A DNA stretch of 64,000 bases from Chlorokybus atmophyticus (Eukaryota; Streptophyta; Chlorokybophyceae; Chlorokybales; Chlorokybaceae): the NCBI GenBank assembly GCA_009103225.1, contig RHPI01002907.1, positions 1-64,000 on the forward strand, written 5' to 3'. The first letter of the stretch is position 1. Each line of letters begins with the position of its first letter. The position numbers were made by a program, and so were the translations under genes. Shown in pieces: positions 11,075 to 23,107 of the stretch. The notes beneath the pieces are model-generated. The model saw only the letters and a list, made by a program, of their open reading frames with translations. It ran no database searches and was not told the DNA's origin.

Positions 11075-14000
11075 ATGGGGACGTTGGGGCATAGGGAGGA
11101 GAGCAGGGAGAACTATGAGGCGCGCATGCAGCTAGAGGCCCTAGAGCTGGAGGAGTTCCGGGCTCTGGAGCGCCGGCTGGGACTTGCTGTGCAGGGCATT
11201 GCTGACCAGCTGCCTGCTGCGGCGGCGGACTCTAACAAAGGGCCAAACAACTATAACCATGCTGACTTCCACTACCACATTGAAGACGACAATGCCAATG
11301 ATGAGGACACGCCTCCTTCCTTTCCTCAGCAAGATGCCCTCGCTGCCAGCCCGCCACCTCGCCGGGATTACCTGAGCAGCTTCAGGGACCCTCCTGCTGT
11401 TGCTGCTCCGCCTTCTCCACCTCCTCCTTTGGCGCATTCTTCTCCGGACCCTCCACAAGCAGGCAGCCCAAGTGCACGCGCAGCAGAGTTCCATGCCAGT
11501 GAAGCCGCTCACCAGGCCGCCTACTTGGAACCTCATGAGGCCCAAGCTCGACCTCGCTTTGACGATGAGGCCGCTTGGGGATCTCTTACGCAAGAACCAG
11601 TAGGTTATCCTTTGGAGTCTTCTATTGTTGACCAATGCATGCTGGTTATGAGAGTGTAAGCACTAATCGTTGTAACTCGCACATGCACAAATGTCAACAT
11701 TGCAGTCAACATCGTCTGATGTTAAGCTATGTAGGTCATTAACAGCAAGAAGCATCCGCGCCCACAAACAGTCAGCTTCAACATCTTTGGTCACTCCGAG
11801 CAACAGCAGCAGCAGCCAGCAACGTCAGCATCAATGCCAGTGCGAGTGCAGCATGCACACTATACAGTATCTTCTAATCAGGAACTCAAGCGGGCGGGCG
11901 CGGCAGCACTGAAGCAGCCGTCTAAGCTTGTTCAGGCATTGTTCGGAGAAGTGCCAGCAGGGCAAGCGCATGAACCCAGGTTGGTAGAGTAGATTTGTTT
12001 GTGCTGTATGCAAGACATTTTTTCCTCTTGCTGCTCTCATGCAAGTGGTGCAGGCAGGCTCAACAAGCAGCCGAGCTTGACAGTGCGCGTGCAAAGATTG
12101 CTGCAATGGAAGTGGAGATAGCGCATTTCAAGCGTGAAAATGGGCGTGTCACTGCCTTGCGTAAGGTTGTTTTTGGAGAGTTACTGCTGCTGGCATCAGT
12201 GTCCTCGTCCAGATGTAGGCTTGTGTCCAATATAATGACATGTGAGTGGTGTGTTGAACTGCGTATGCTACCAGGAAACGGAAGCAATGGCAGCTCACCT
12301 TGCAGCAGAGCTGCGTGAGTTTGAAAGGTACAAGGGCGAGGCACAAAATGCCTGGGAGGCCTCGAAACAGGAGCAGGTACAGAGTTGCAACTAGTTCAAG
12401 GGTGCTGTTGTGTCGCTCTCATCTCTGCATGCAAGAGGCCGGCAGGTGGTGAGCGCTCGGTATATGTCACACATGCTGCTACGGTATGTTTTATTATGCG
12501 TTGGTTGCAAGCTGAGACATGCATTACTTGCAAACGTGCGGCAGCTGCGTAAATTGGACAGAGACAGGCGTTTGCTTGACAAGCAAGCGCGCGAGTTGAT
12601 GAAGATTCCCAACAAGAAGGTTGTCTGTTTAGCATTGCCAATGTCACAGAAGCAAGCAATCATCATGTTGACAAGTCCGTTGCTTAAACTTCTTTTCATA
12701 CACAGGAGCGCTCGGAACTGGAGGCCATGTCGGCACTGCACGCCAAGGAGAAGGATGAAGCTCGCCAACGAGAGGCTCGGTTGAAAGCGACAGTAGAGCG
12801 CCTAAAGCGAGAAGTGAAAGACCTAACAGACCGCAACAAAAAGCTGCAGGAGACGGTATGACTCCAGACATTGATGATTGATTGTATATCAACACAGCCC
12901 ACTGACAGTCATGCCTTTTTGCAGCTAGAGCAGCAGGTTGCCAAACAGCTTCAGTTCAGTGGGACATCAAAGCAAGCAGGAGGTGGTGTATCAAATCAGT
13001 TGAAGTCCTCAACAGCAGGCGTATCACGTGGGGTTGCCTGGGAGATGGACCTGAATGCATTCAAGCCCGTCGTGTTGCGAGTGCCTCCACTCTCCTCCTC
13101 CATTGTTCAGTCCAGCCTGGGGTCACCAGTGGCTGCAAGCACCCGCGAGCAGCAGCAAGTGTCTCTCGCACGCAGCAGCACGAGCAGTGCCAGCAGCGCA
13201 GATCATGAACACCCCAGTCAGAAATTTTCAAACGGCACTGTTGCACCCTCTGATGCCAAAACAACGATGTGGAAGCCTGTGGACGTTGTGTCGGTGTCCA
13301 CGGCTCGCCACTCGCTCGCCATCCCGGATGTGCCTGTCACAGAACAGTACGCTGAAGTCCCCAGCACAGACTTCCATGGAATGGATTTTGCTCCGGAGGC
13401 GGCAGCCAATCCTGGCAGTCCAGATGTGGTGCATCCGGTTGGGGCTTCTGGGCTCGTTGAGGATGTGATTGACCACCACAATGATGGAGAGCAGGAAGAG
13501 AAGCCTGTGCAAGAGAACGAGTACCCGGTCAGTTTTCATCAATGTCAGCAGTTATTGCATGAACGCACGCTGATGAAGTATGCAATGCAGGATGGCAAGC
13601 AAGAGAAGCTGTACGCGGATGGACGAAAGCAAATTGTGTTTGCCAATGGCACGATCAAAGTGGTGCGTGACTGCCACTGCCACACCAACAATGCACCAGC
13701 ATACACTTTCTTACAACACATACAAGCACACCCTTGTGTGCTTGCATGTGTTCTGTTGATAGCGTGGTGCGCTAACAGCAGGTGCTTGCAGGTTCATAAG
13801 GATGGTAGTTCGGTGGTGCATTTCACCAATGGAGACATCAAGAAAAGCCACAATGACGCACGAATAGAGTACTACTACCAGGAGGTGAGTGCTCCTTGTG
13901 AAAAGCATAGCACTGCCCACATCCGCCGAACACATCTGTGCAGGCCAGCCGCAAGCGTGTTAGGTAGGTATGTGCTCAAGTTTTGTTTGGCGCAGGTGGA

Positions 14001-14400
14001 TACATGGCATACAATGCAACCGGATGGTGTGGAGGTTTTCAAGTTTCCTAGTGGCCAGGTAACAGTCCGGATCTAGCTTCACAACACACGCTTTTCGGTT
14101 GTGGCTTATTGCAAAGGCACCTGCTGCTGTCAAGCCCATCATACCTTGACATCACTCGCGTAGGTTGAAACACACTGGCCAGACGGCAGGAAAGAGATTG
14201 TCTTTCCAGGTATGGTGCTGTCATTGAGAATGAGTGTCACATTTGGTTAGCTTGCCTACATGCTAGGCCTACTTGACAAGTCCGAGTCAACGCGTGACTG
14301 GTAGGTCTATGCGTCCTTCTCATGGTCTCAACTGGTTTGTTGATGCGTGTTCTCCGATGCATTCGCAGACGGGACGACTCAACAGATGCCAGCCGATTGA
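11075..14400 (+). CDS. SAS4: SAS-4/CPAP (CENPJ) centriole assembly protein
   Basis: SAS-4/CPAP recruits tubulin and tethers pericentriolar material during centriole and basal-body building. Exons: 11075-11599, 11735-11979, 12054-12165, 12275-12376, 12545-12619, 12706-12855, 12925-13662, 13792-13884, 13996-14058, 14164-14209 and 14369-14400. The first ATG (11075) opens a long acidic, proline-rich exon. Coiled coil follows (for example AELDSARAKIAAMEVEIAHF and RLKREVKDLTDRNKKLQET). The C-terminus is the family's T-complex-10/G-box domain of repeated beta strands: KQEKLYADGRKQIVFANGTI, VHKDGSSVVHFTNGDIKKS, MQPDGVEVFKFPSGQ, WPDGRKEIVFPDGT. That domain binds STIL/Ana2 in animals. At about 700 residues it is shorter than human CPAP. 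The last exon is short and ends soon after the final DGT turn, so the very C-terminus is less sure. Confidence 0.85.
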
Positions 14401-14848
14401 CTGTAGGGAATCCCTCTCTTGACAGCATATTGCACATTGCTTGAAGGCGCATGTTGGTGATGGGTCCAATGGTTGAAGTTAACCAAGCCTTCCAGCCAGG
14501 ATGTGGCAATCAGCTGAGTGTTCTGGATGGGTCCACAGTGTCCTGTTTGGCTCTGGTTGCTGACACCATCTCTCAGAAGCTCCGTTCAACGCCGATGTAA
14601 TCTTCTGCGTGCGACTTGGTATGTTGTAGCTGTAACTCAGAATACTTTACAGCTTACCTATTATTGCACTAGCACCTATGTCAAGATGTCAGCGAGGGCG
14701 CAGTCAAGGCTCAGGCTCACAAGATTTCAGCCACTCCACTCCCCATACCACCCCTTCCAGCCAATACACACATGCACAAGCGTGTATGCACTTACTCCTC
14801 CTTCTCACATTCTTGTGGTGACCTTTCATGCACGCTTTCTCGTGCAGG

Positions 14849-15228
14849 AGGGGACTTGCTTGTTGAGCGATTTGGCGTTGTTCTGCTGCAGTGCAGGGCA
14901 TTTCATGTGTGAGAAATGCGCGCTGGCCTTGCGCGGCGAGCATGACGCACAAAAAGACAAGTGGTGTCGTTTATTCTCACGAGGTGGCGTCAGATGTCAT
15001 CAGCAGGCAAGTGCCAATCAGACTTATCAAAATTCGGTTGTGATCGACATGGTTATTTGCCAAACACCCGATTGCTGCTCGACGAGCAGCAATCGCGTGT
15101 TTGGTAGATAACCAGACAGTACTTGATAGCAGCCTTCCTCACCAAGCTTACACCTGGTAATTCCTGTGCAGCGGAGTTCACATAACAAGCACAGACCGGG
15201 AGTGAAGAAGCTGGCCAAGCAGAAGTAG
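14849..15228 (+). CDS. Possible RING-like zinc-finger gene, fragmentary
   Basis: An exon from 14849 (after gtgcag) to about 15005 encodes FCCSAGHFMCEKCALALRG followed by a further Cys/His (VRCHQQ). The spacing resembles the GHFxCxxC half of RING domains found in many algal proteins. A likely last exon, about 15171-15228, encodes a basic end with NKHRPGVKKLAKQK and a TAG stop. An open stretch from ATG 14469 to 14598 might be the first exon, but its phase does not join cleanly. The zinc site is incomplete in what I can see, so this may be a gene fragment. Confidence 0.35.
15051..15113. repeat. Near-perfect inverted repeat, 31-bp arms, 1-base spacer
   Basis: Arms 15051-15081 and 15083-15113 pair with three mismatches around the single base at 15082; the centre is gctcgacgagc. 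It lies between the two exons of the possible RING gene. Confidence 0.9.
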
Positions 15229-15870
15229 GTTGTGTTTCTGATGTGCCTATTCCCCTCATGGACAGTCAGCAATCAACCAAGCCAACAGGTCGCTTGCTTC
15301 GTGTCATGGCTACTTGTTGCCACTGCTTTTCCTTGTTATTTGGCTGCTGCCTGTTGGTATTAGTGAAGTGCTGCTGGCAAGACCAATATCGATATATGTG
15401 CTAGGCTTGCGCATCACTGCATTGGCCCAGATGCACACCGACAACCGCAAATTGTGACTGATAAATTTTACTCACTGGCTGATGCACGAACTTGCCAACT
15501 CTGACCAACCGCTGCTGCCAGCATAGTATGCTTCCAGGGAGCACAGCAACACCACTGCGACCAGCGGTACTCCATTGCAGGTGTGATGACAATGTTGTGT
15601 AATGACAGTTCATAGCCCAACAGCTGTATACTGGGTTGGCAGCTACGCATGCTAGCATGGCGTATCACAACTACTCCATCAACTGCCGCTGCATAGTGTG
15701 GCAAGGCGACTGTGTGTGCTCCAAACACACACAGCCGGCTGACATTCGCAGTAGCGTCACATAGGTTGCAACATACCCGACATATTGTGCCAGTACAGTG
15801 TGAATCGTGCAGGCAAATCATTGGCACGACACACCAGTACAGTTTCAAGTGACCTTGGAAGTCAACTGAG
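15229..15870. other. Spacer, no gene seen
   Basis: Only short chance ORFs occur. Part of the right side must be the 3' UTR of the minus-strand U11-59K gene. Confidence 0.6.
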
Positions 15871-18272
15871 TCAACTGTCTGTGCGCCTCCTTTTTCGCCT
15901 CTTCATTTCTACTTGCGTCTGCACAAGGTAATGCGACCACCCTGCTGAACTGGGCTCGGGCGGATCCACCCATGCAGATGGAATGCGACTGCGTGCCCAC
16001 TTACATCTCAGACCAACAATTGCATGAAAGAACAAACACGCATGCACGCGCCCCACACGCACGCCCACACACATGCATATATCAAGTACCTCCCGCCAGG
16101 CATGAGGAAGGAGTCCCACGCACGCCTGATCTGCAGAAATGGCAGCAGAGGTTAATTGAAGCACACACCATTGACAACAAGGCAGCCACGAACAGGTCGG
16201 CATCATCAAGGTCACACAACAACCCAGAACCTATACCTCGACTAGGGTAATGATGCTGACACCAGCGCCATAGTAGAACTGCTCCATCTCTCGCGTGAGC
16301 TCAGGTCGCCATGTTGGCTCGTTGTCAATCGCACAAAGCTGAATTTCTGCACGAGCAAATGGTTCTTTCTTCTCTTCAGCAACCTGTTCTTCAAGCGGCT
16401 CTGCTTGTGGGGGCGGTGTGTCTAGAGAGGCAGCGAGGAGTGCTTGTTGTTGGTGTGGTTGTTGTTGCGTCCCCGTCTTCGCATCTGCTCTGGTGGCAAC
16501 AGTAGGCAACTCGGCCTGACTCGCAAGTGCCTGCAGCTGAGTGTTGTCAAGAAACCATACAGATGATGTCACGCACGCACGCCCACGCACACATGCACGC
16601 ACGCAGACCCGTGCATGCAGGCACATGCTCGCGCATGCACACACAGGTTCATTTTCGCACCTCACTCTCGGCTCGTGCACTGGCTTCCACAGCCCGGAAG
16701 AAAGCGTCACCTTCATCGGCCAACCCGTGCGTGGGCCGACCCTCCCGCTTGAACCGAGCTGCACGCAGCGTGCAAAGCCCGCGCAAGCGTTCTGCCAACA
16801 CGATGGTCTCCATCTGCTCATTATACACATCCAACATGACGACGGTGAGCATGTAGCTACCACAAACACACACGCAAGGGCGCATTTGTGTTTCACACAT
16901 CAAAGCCTGACCTCTTTATTGCGCTCGCGCTGCTCCTCCCAAGCTTTCTCTTCTGCTTCCCAACGCAGCTGCTTACCCTGTTTGGCACAAAGTTGGTTTG
17001 AAATGTGCTGGTGCTTCAGTCGCTTGGACTGATTTACAAGCGACTCGAATGACATACAAGTACACGTACACGTTCTTGTGCGATGTCAAGTGCAATGCGA
17101 CGTGTCCGCCAGTCGTCCGCGGCTCCGTCCAACTCCTCAAACACCGCTGCTTGCTGTCAGACAGTGTGTGTGTGCGTGCGTGCATGCATGCAACAAGCAA
17201 ACAAACTGAAAAGTTTGTGCGGCTGTGCAAGCCAACAACCAACCTGTGCGTGTGTCTGCGCGAGCTGCTGTCGCGTACGCTTCCGCCTGCGTCTGTTGCG
17301 CAAAAGCTTGCCTTCCCTCACACGCACCACCTTGCAAGCCTCCAACACTTCGGCTGTTTGAACAGAACATGTACATGCATGGGCGTGTATGCATGCGCAC
17401 GCGTGCCCACGTGTGCGTGCGCGTGCCCGTGTGCGCGCTTTTGCGTGTGTGTGCCCGCATGTCTTATTTATACAGAATGGTCCATGTGTGCACCTGCACG
17501 TGCGCGTGTATGCATGATAATGACTTTAACCCATTTAGCTAGCATTACCTGGCAGTGCAGTGTTGCTCTTGCCGGAACCCAGCTGGATCCCGAACGGTGC
17601 CAGAAGCACTGTCAACCGGCTTCGCGATGGCATGGCGCAAGCAAACACGCCAGCCTCCTCTTCTCCTTGTGTGCTCTCACCCGCACATTCAAGCGACTCA
17701 ACTTCCTTCAATCTGGGTTTGAAGTAATCAACAAGCACATACGCACTCGTTTGAATCCTACAATTGCATCTCACTGGTAACAGCATACACGCATACAACA
17801 ACAAGACCTTCATGCGAGTTGACACTGTGTTTGATATGTCCCGTGTGCACTTGCATACTACTTGTAGAGCAATGCTTACACACATATGCTTGAGATCCTG
17901 GATGAGGCCAAGCGCCTCGGCCAGCTGCGCGCGCAGGACACGGCGCGTCCATTGAGGATGCGCAGGAGGAGAAGGAGTAGGAGGAGGAGCAGGAGAAGGA
18001 CGATGAGAAAGTGGAGAAGGGTAAGGAGGAGGAGGAGCGAGGAGAGGAGATGGGTAAGGAGGAGGTGGATGAAGAGATGGGTATGCTTGTGGGCGAGGGT
18101 GAAGGTGAGGTTGGGGTAAAGGTTGGGGGCGGGGCCAGGGTCCCTGTGGATACCAGCCAGGAGGAGGACGTGCTGGGTGATGAGCCGCGGGGGTGGGAGG
18201 CGGATGTCCTGGATTCCATGCCGGTGCGTACCACCCTAGAGGCGGCGGCGGCGGCGGAGGCCGCCACGCCAT
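15871..18272 (-). CDS. U11/U12 snRNP 59-kDa protein (PDCD7 family)
   Basis: U11-59K is a U11/U12 di-snRNP subunit of the minor (U12) spliceosome. Minus-strand exons: 18272-about 17880 (proline-rich, MAWRPPPPPPPLGWYAP, ending near LAEALGLIQDLK), 17712-17549, about 17345-17262, about 17155-17070 (AAVFEELDGAADDWRTRR), about 16985-16912 (KQLRWEAEEKAWEEQRERNK), about 16855-16665 (LDVYNEQMETIVLAERLRG), about 16545-16240, about 16125-16090 and about 15990-15871. The family signature is at the C-terminus: REMEQFYYGAGVSIITLVEI, RRAWDSFLMPGGRIPSAWVD and PPEPSSAGWSHYLV. It matches the order of human PDCD7 (a Tyr-rich helix, then a W-D-x-x-L-V-P box, then a WVxPPxP tail). It ends in a basic KRRKRRR tail. 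The start is the first in-frame ATG; a GTG lies five codons upstream. Middle exon borders are approximate. Confidence 0.8.
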
Positions 18273-18353
18273 CGCCCAGCATGCCACCCACTGGCTGGCA
18301 GGCTGATGTTGGGGTCATGCACCGGAGTTGGGTCCCTTAATCAGGATCCGAAC

Positions 18354-18379
18354 ATGAGACCCTAAGCTTAGGGTCTCAT
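18354..18379. repeat. Perfect 26-bp palindrome
   Basis: Each half reads atgagaccctaag toward the centre (AAGCTT at the middle). The stem can extend past a one-sided bulge through tcagga (18341-18346) pairing with tcctga (18379-18384). It lies in the spacer between the divergent U11-59K and HAD phosphatase genes. Confidence 0.9.
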
Positions 18380-18825
18380 CCTGAAATGGAGAATCCCGAT
18401 AGGGGCCGAATGCAGGAAACTGTGATTAGGACCCTGGCATCTCTGCTGATACTGGCGCCCACCTCAACGGCCTGGCGGTCGACACCGCCGCCAGCGAGCA
18501 GCTGGCTGACCTCATAACCAGGCGTCTCACACAAGGGGAACAGCTGTGCAACTAGCTCTTGCTTGCTGGTGTGTGTCAGTCAGGCTTGTTGATGATCCGT
18601 GCTGCTGTGCTGAGCAGAGCAGTCGGTTGAAGGCAGGATCACAAGACTGCTACACTGTTAGCTGTACACTGTTTATTGGTTTCCGCGGAGCTGTGCGGAG
18701 AGTGATTGTTGCATGCATAGTCCCTACTCCTTGACGCTTTTATACTCTGACCAGTCGGTGACATCATCACCATCATCATCAAAACACCAGTGAGTAGTAT
18801 CAGCGTTAGTAGCAAGAGTGCGATC

Positions 18826-20743
18826 ATGTTGGCGAAGTTGGGTCGCCAGTACTCTTCCAAGCCTCTCCGCGCTGTGTTCTTCGACCTCGACGACACACTC
18901 GTAGACACATCAACATGCGACAAGGTGCGTGATTAAGAAGAGTAACAACAACAACATCAACAGCCAGAACCATGACTACAGTAGCAGCAAGAAGAAAAAC
19001 ATGGACAATTACAGAATCATTAACCAATCATTGAAAAACAACAATCAATCAAGAACGCAACAGCAGCACTAATACTGCCACTGCTAGCATAAGCAACGTT
19101 GAACAACAACATCAACAACACACGGAAAAATCAAAAGAGGAGCAACGATAACAACAGCAGCGACACACAGCAGCAACACCATCACCATCACCATCACCAT
19201 CATCAACAGGTGGCGCACGCGGCAGTGGTGAAGTTGGCGGCAGGCGGGGTGGACGGCACGAAGCTGGTGGCGGCCTTTGCTGAAAGCCTCAGAAGGGCGC
19301 CTTGGGACCCACACCACAAGGCAAGTGAAGAGTGATACACAGGGCGAGAGATGAGCTTGGGATTGGGCGTGACTGGTTGTTGAAGACGAGTCAGTGAATC
19401 AGCACGCTTGGATGCATGCATCCTGAGATAACTGTGTAAAGGATACCTGCTTGACTGAAGGACTTAGTAAGGCTGATGCAATTCTGCTTGTAGGTTCATG
19501 TGACGGAGTGGCGGGCACAGTTGTGGTTGGCAGCGCTTCGGGAACAGGGGGTTGACGACGCAAAGCTCGCTGCGGTAAGAGAGTTGATTATCTTATGTAC
19601 AACAAGATTGTACAGCATGCTGCCACTACTTTGCTTTCGGTTTTGTGTGTCCGTATCCGGGGAATAGAGAGTTGACAATGCAGAACACCACAACAGGAGC
19701 TGCAGAGCTGCTTTGATGCTGCGCGCATGGGCGCTTTCAGATGGAACCCTGGCGTGGAAGAGGTGGGTACCGTGCATCGACACAACACATACGCGCCGCT
19801 TTCAGCTCATGTCTGTGCGTGTGCGGGTATACTGCATGCCAAGTGTGTGATGTCAGGCGTGCTGTCGTTGGTGGATGGCAACATTCGCATGTTGGGTGCA
19901 TGATGACGCTATTGCAAGCAGCACAATGATTGCTGTTATCGTGCTGCAGATGGTGGCCACGTTGAAGAGGAAGCACGTAGCTGTGGGCATCATTACCAAC
20001 GGCCATGCATTGGTATGATTATCAAGGCAAGGCTTGTGTGATCTCGGACACACTTTCTCTTGATGATGACTGGAGTGGGTGTGATTGTCTACTGCAGGTT
20101 CAGCGTGCAAAGGTTGAGGCGTGCCGAGCATCAGACCTGTTTGATATCATCATCATTGGCGGAGGTATGTTTATCATGTGAGATGATCGTGCACTGTTGT
20201 TTTGTTGCTCAATCGCGTGTGCTCACACAACAGATGAGCCGCATGAGAAGCCCCACCCGTCCATCTTCATGAAGGCGTGTGAGCTGGCCAACTGCGACAT
20301 GGATGACGCGGTGATGGTCGGCGACAACCTGCACACCGATGTTGAGGTGGGTGTACTGTTTTCTACCGAGCATGCAGTTATGTAGTGGTTGGTGTCACAC
20401 AGAGCTGGGATAAGTACCTTCCCTGTAGTGTTAATACAACCAATGCGGTGTAAAACAAACCCAACAATATAATAGCGTCGACAATCCAACAACGTTCTTC
20501 GACAGGAAGTCACAAATCGTGTCATGTTAGCCTGTGTACTGATTATGTGGTGCTTTATGTGTTCAGGGTGGGATTCAGTCAGGGATGCGTGCTACCGTGT
20601 GGGTAGACTACCACAACCTTGGTCATGTCCCATTGGGTGCGCCCAGACCGGATTATGTCATATCAAGAATCGGGGAGTTGCTTCCGGTACTTGAAGAAAT
20701 AGAGGCCAAAGGCTACTCCCCTCATTTGACTAACATTGTTTAG
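18826..20743 (+). CDS. HAD-superfamily phosphatase, NANP/REG-2-like
   Basis: This is a HAD hydrolase of subfamily IA. Exons: 18826-18924, 19210-19320, 19494-19574, 19697-19762, 19950-20012, 20098-20164, 20234-20346 and 20567-20743; phases all fit and give about 255 residues. Motif I is VFFDLDDTLVDTS (nucleophile Asp), motif II is GIITNGHAL, the motif III lysine is in EKPHPSIF, and motif IV is VMVGDNLHTDVEGGIQSGM. The tail GMRATVWVDY..VPLGAP resembles N-acylneuraminate-9-phosphatase, but green algae generally lack sialic acid, so the substrate is unknown. Intron 2 starts with GC (AAG then gcaagt), a GC-AG intron. The large first intron carries CAA/CAT-rich simple repeats (18930-19208). The gene is convergent with chlorophyll synthase, with 262 bases between their stops. 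Confidence 0.85.
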
Positions 20744-21005
20744 TGGCAATTGTTTGCTGATGGGCGTTGATCCATTCACTACTCATGCGACAAAGATGCC
20801 TCGTGTGTCATGACACCATTGCATATAATAACACATGACACAAAAGATAACCAAAGCAGGCTTTGAGAGTCACATATATGGAACAGTGCTTTGGCCTCAA
20901 TGTTACTAATCAACGCTAGGGTTGGAACTGAAGGCGTATACAACACATCTAGACAGTATCAACGTTTGACAGACTCTACGATACAAAACTGGGACAAACA
21001 GTGCT

Positions 21006-23107
21006 CTAAAGGGACCCAGGGTAGTTACCAATCGCGAGCGCAGTAGTCAATAGCCCAAACACCAAAAACGGCTGCGCGCTTGCCTGTCACATGCGCGTAC
21101 GTGTAAATGTTAACGGCAAGTTGCAAGCAACATTACCCAAACCAGCAACGCAAGGCACACTCACCTGGTACTTGACGTCATACTTGATTGGGTCCTTGAG
21201 CAACCATAGGAACTGCATGCCGCTCGAAGTCAGCAACGAGTTCAGTGCATAACCAGATGGCATATAAAGTTTGAGGTAACATACTTGGAAGATAATCTGC
21301 GGTGTAATAAGTCCAAGCAACACGAGCGCGTAAGTAGTCTGACCGATAGCATACAGGTACGCTGCATCAACCAGCAGTTGTTAGCAAGAAAAGGGTGCAT
21401 GCGAGTACACGTGAACTGGAAGCGAAACATGTGAGACACGTATGTTACCTGCCACCGACAACTGCGTGACATCAATGGTTGCCGCGCAGATGTACTTTGC
21501 GGTGTCCACGCCAAACGCAACAGGAAGGGAGTTCAAGCCCATCTGCCTGTCGCCCTCAATGCTCTTGAAGTCGTTCACGATGGCAATGCCAAGCCCCGCG
21601 ATGGAGTACAACAGCGTCAACACAACTACGCTAGGCGACAGCGTGCCAAACATAAGCTGCCCACACCACCTGCCAAACGCACACAATGTTGCCATCAAGC
21701 ATGAACATCAACCACAAGCCACAGAGAGCTGTTGGCTGTTATCCCAACGCACCATGGGAGGGAGATGTAGGATGACCCGAGAGCGTAGTTGCCAATCCAT
21801 CCTGACTGCTTGAGCTTGAGCGGAGGTGCGCTGTAGATGTATGAGATGAAGCTGCCAAATACGGAGAGCAGGAAGATTTCTGGGATCTCATGGCCCGCCC
21901 ACTTGTCCAGCAGGTAAGACAGCCCCAGACCAGCCAGAAGCAGCACCCAGATCTGAGCAATGACCTGACCGGGTTTGATCGCGCCTGAGGGGATCGGCCG
22001 GTACGGTTCGTTGATGGCATCAATGTCCCTATCATACCTGTTCGCGTCACACAAATTACTCAGCAACACTCTTGCAGCTTGAATCAGGGAGGTTTGCAAT
22101 GGGCAAATGGCGACAAGTGCTGTGTGTCCATGTTGCTTGGCAATGTGTGTATGTGTATTGTGCCAACATTCACACGATGTGCAGATGTTTGTATCATGCT
22201 TGTGTCACGCACCAGTCGTTAATGGTCTGCGTGAAGCCCGTGAGCAGCGGTCCAGCGAGGACCATGCAGGTGAGGGACTTGGCGACGTCCTCAGGTGTCC
22301 AGTGGAAATTGCCCGAGGCCGCTGCTCCGCAGAGGACTCCCCAGATCAGCGGGACCCACGTCACGGGCTTGGTCAGCTGCAGGCGGATCTTCCAGATGTC
22401 TGTTGTGCCCTCCGCACCCTTCATGCCAAGCAGCTGCGCCGCTTTGCTGCTCACCACGCGCGCCTGAGGTCATGGCATTGTGATGATGGCAAAAAGCACA
22501 ATGCAGCAAAAGAGCACAAATCCAACCCACATAGTACGCTTGGTTGCTGATGAACACTGCCTAGCCAGCGTATTGGCTCTTTTAAAACGGGTGATTGCAT
22601 TGCGTGACAGTGCAACCTAGTGCCAATGGAGCACTAATAGGCAGTGGGTTGCACGGTTGAACAATGGCAGACGGTGCGCGCGACACTCTGCAAAGTTTTC
22701 AAGTGCGGCGGTGGAATACGTTGCACTTATGTACAAGAATGGCATGCATGTCTGTAATGACAGCTTTCAGTGTGTTTTCTTCGGCAATGCAGCATGCAAG
22801 GCCTGTTACATTGCGTGTGCTGCTGCTGACATGCCCGACCGGCGCATTGTACCTTATCAGCGGGAGCGACGTCGGGAGAGGTGACGGTATCAATAATCTC
22901 CTTCTCGGCATCTCCAGCGCGCGCCCTCGTGAGCACATGGGCAGGCAGGCGGCGGCGGCGAGACGAACCCAGAGCTGCTGCATGCTGCTGCCGTTGCCGC
23001 CTTCCATCGTCGCTGTGCAGTAACCTCAGCGGCAGCGTCGAGGCGCCCACTCTGCTTGTAGACAGTAACGACAGAGACATGCTGCACGACGCCGCCGACA
23101 CCGCCAT
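21006..23107 (-). CDS. CHLG: Chlorophyll synthase, plastid-targeted
   Basis: Chlorophyll synthase esterifies chlorophyllide a with phytyl or geranylgeranyl diphosphate in plastid membranes (UbiA prenyltransferase family). Minus-strand exons: 23107-22853, 22463-22213, 22037-21753, 21669-21449, 21361-21285, 21212-21165 and 21083-21006. Exon 1 is a Ser/Ala/Arg-rich transit peptide (MAVSAASCSMSLSLLSTSRV). The mature part starts near SSKAAQLLGMKGAEG. The first Asp-rich prenyl-diphosphate site lies at the exon 2-3 junction (RYDRDIDAINEPYRPIPSGA); the second is IAIVNDFKSIEGDRQMGL. Other hallmarks are SYIYSAPPLKLKQSGW, QLSVAA and FLKDPIKYDVKYQ-like (here FLWLLKDPIKYDVKYQ). Multiple membrane helices are evident. 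A TAA lies in frame just upstream, so the ATG at 23107 is the first possible one. It is complete, with no damage. Confidence 0.93.

Noticed and set aside
11141-11635. Long minus-strand ORF opposite SAS-4 exon 1
   Set aside because: It is a mirror frame of a GC-rich, proline-coding exon. The plus frame splices into a recognised SAS-4, while the minus frame joins nothing.
18011-18340. Plus-strand Glu/Gly-rich ORF opposite U11-59K exon 1
   Set aside because: It is the antisense of a proline-rich exon. Its low-complexity acidic composition is what reversed proline codons give.
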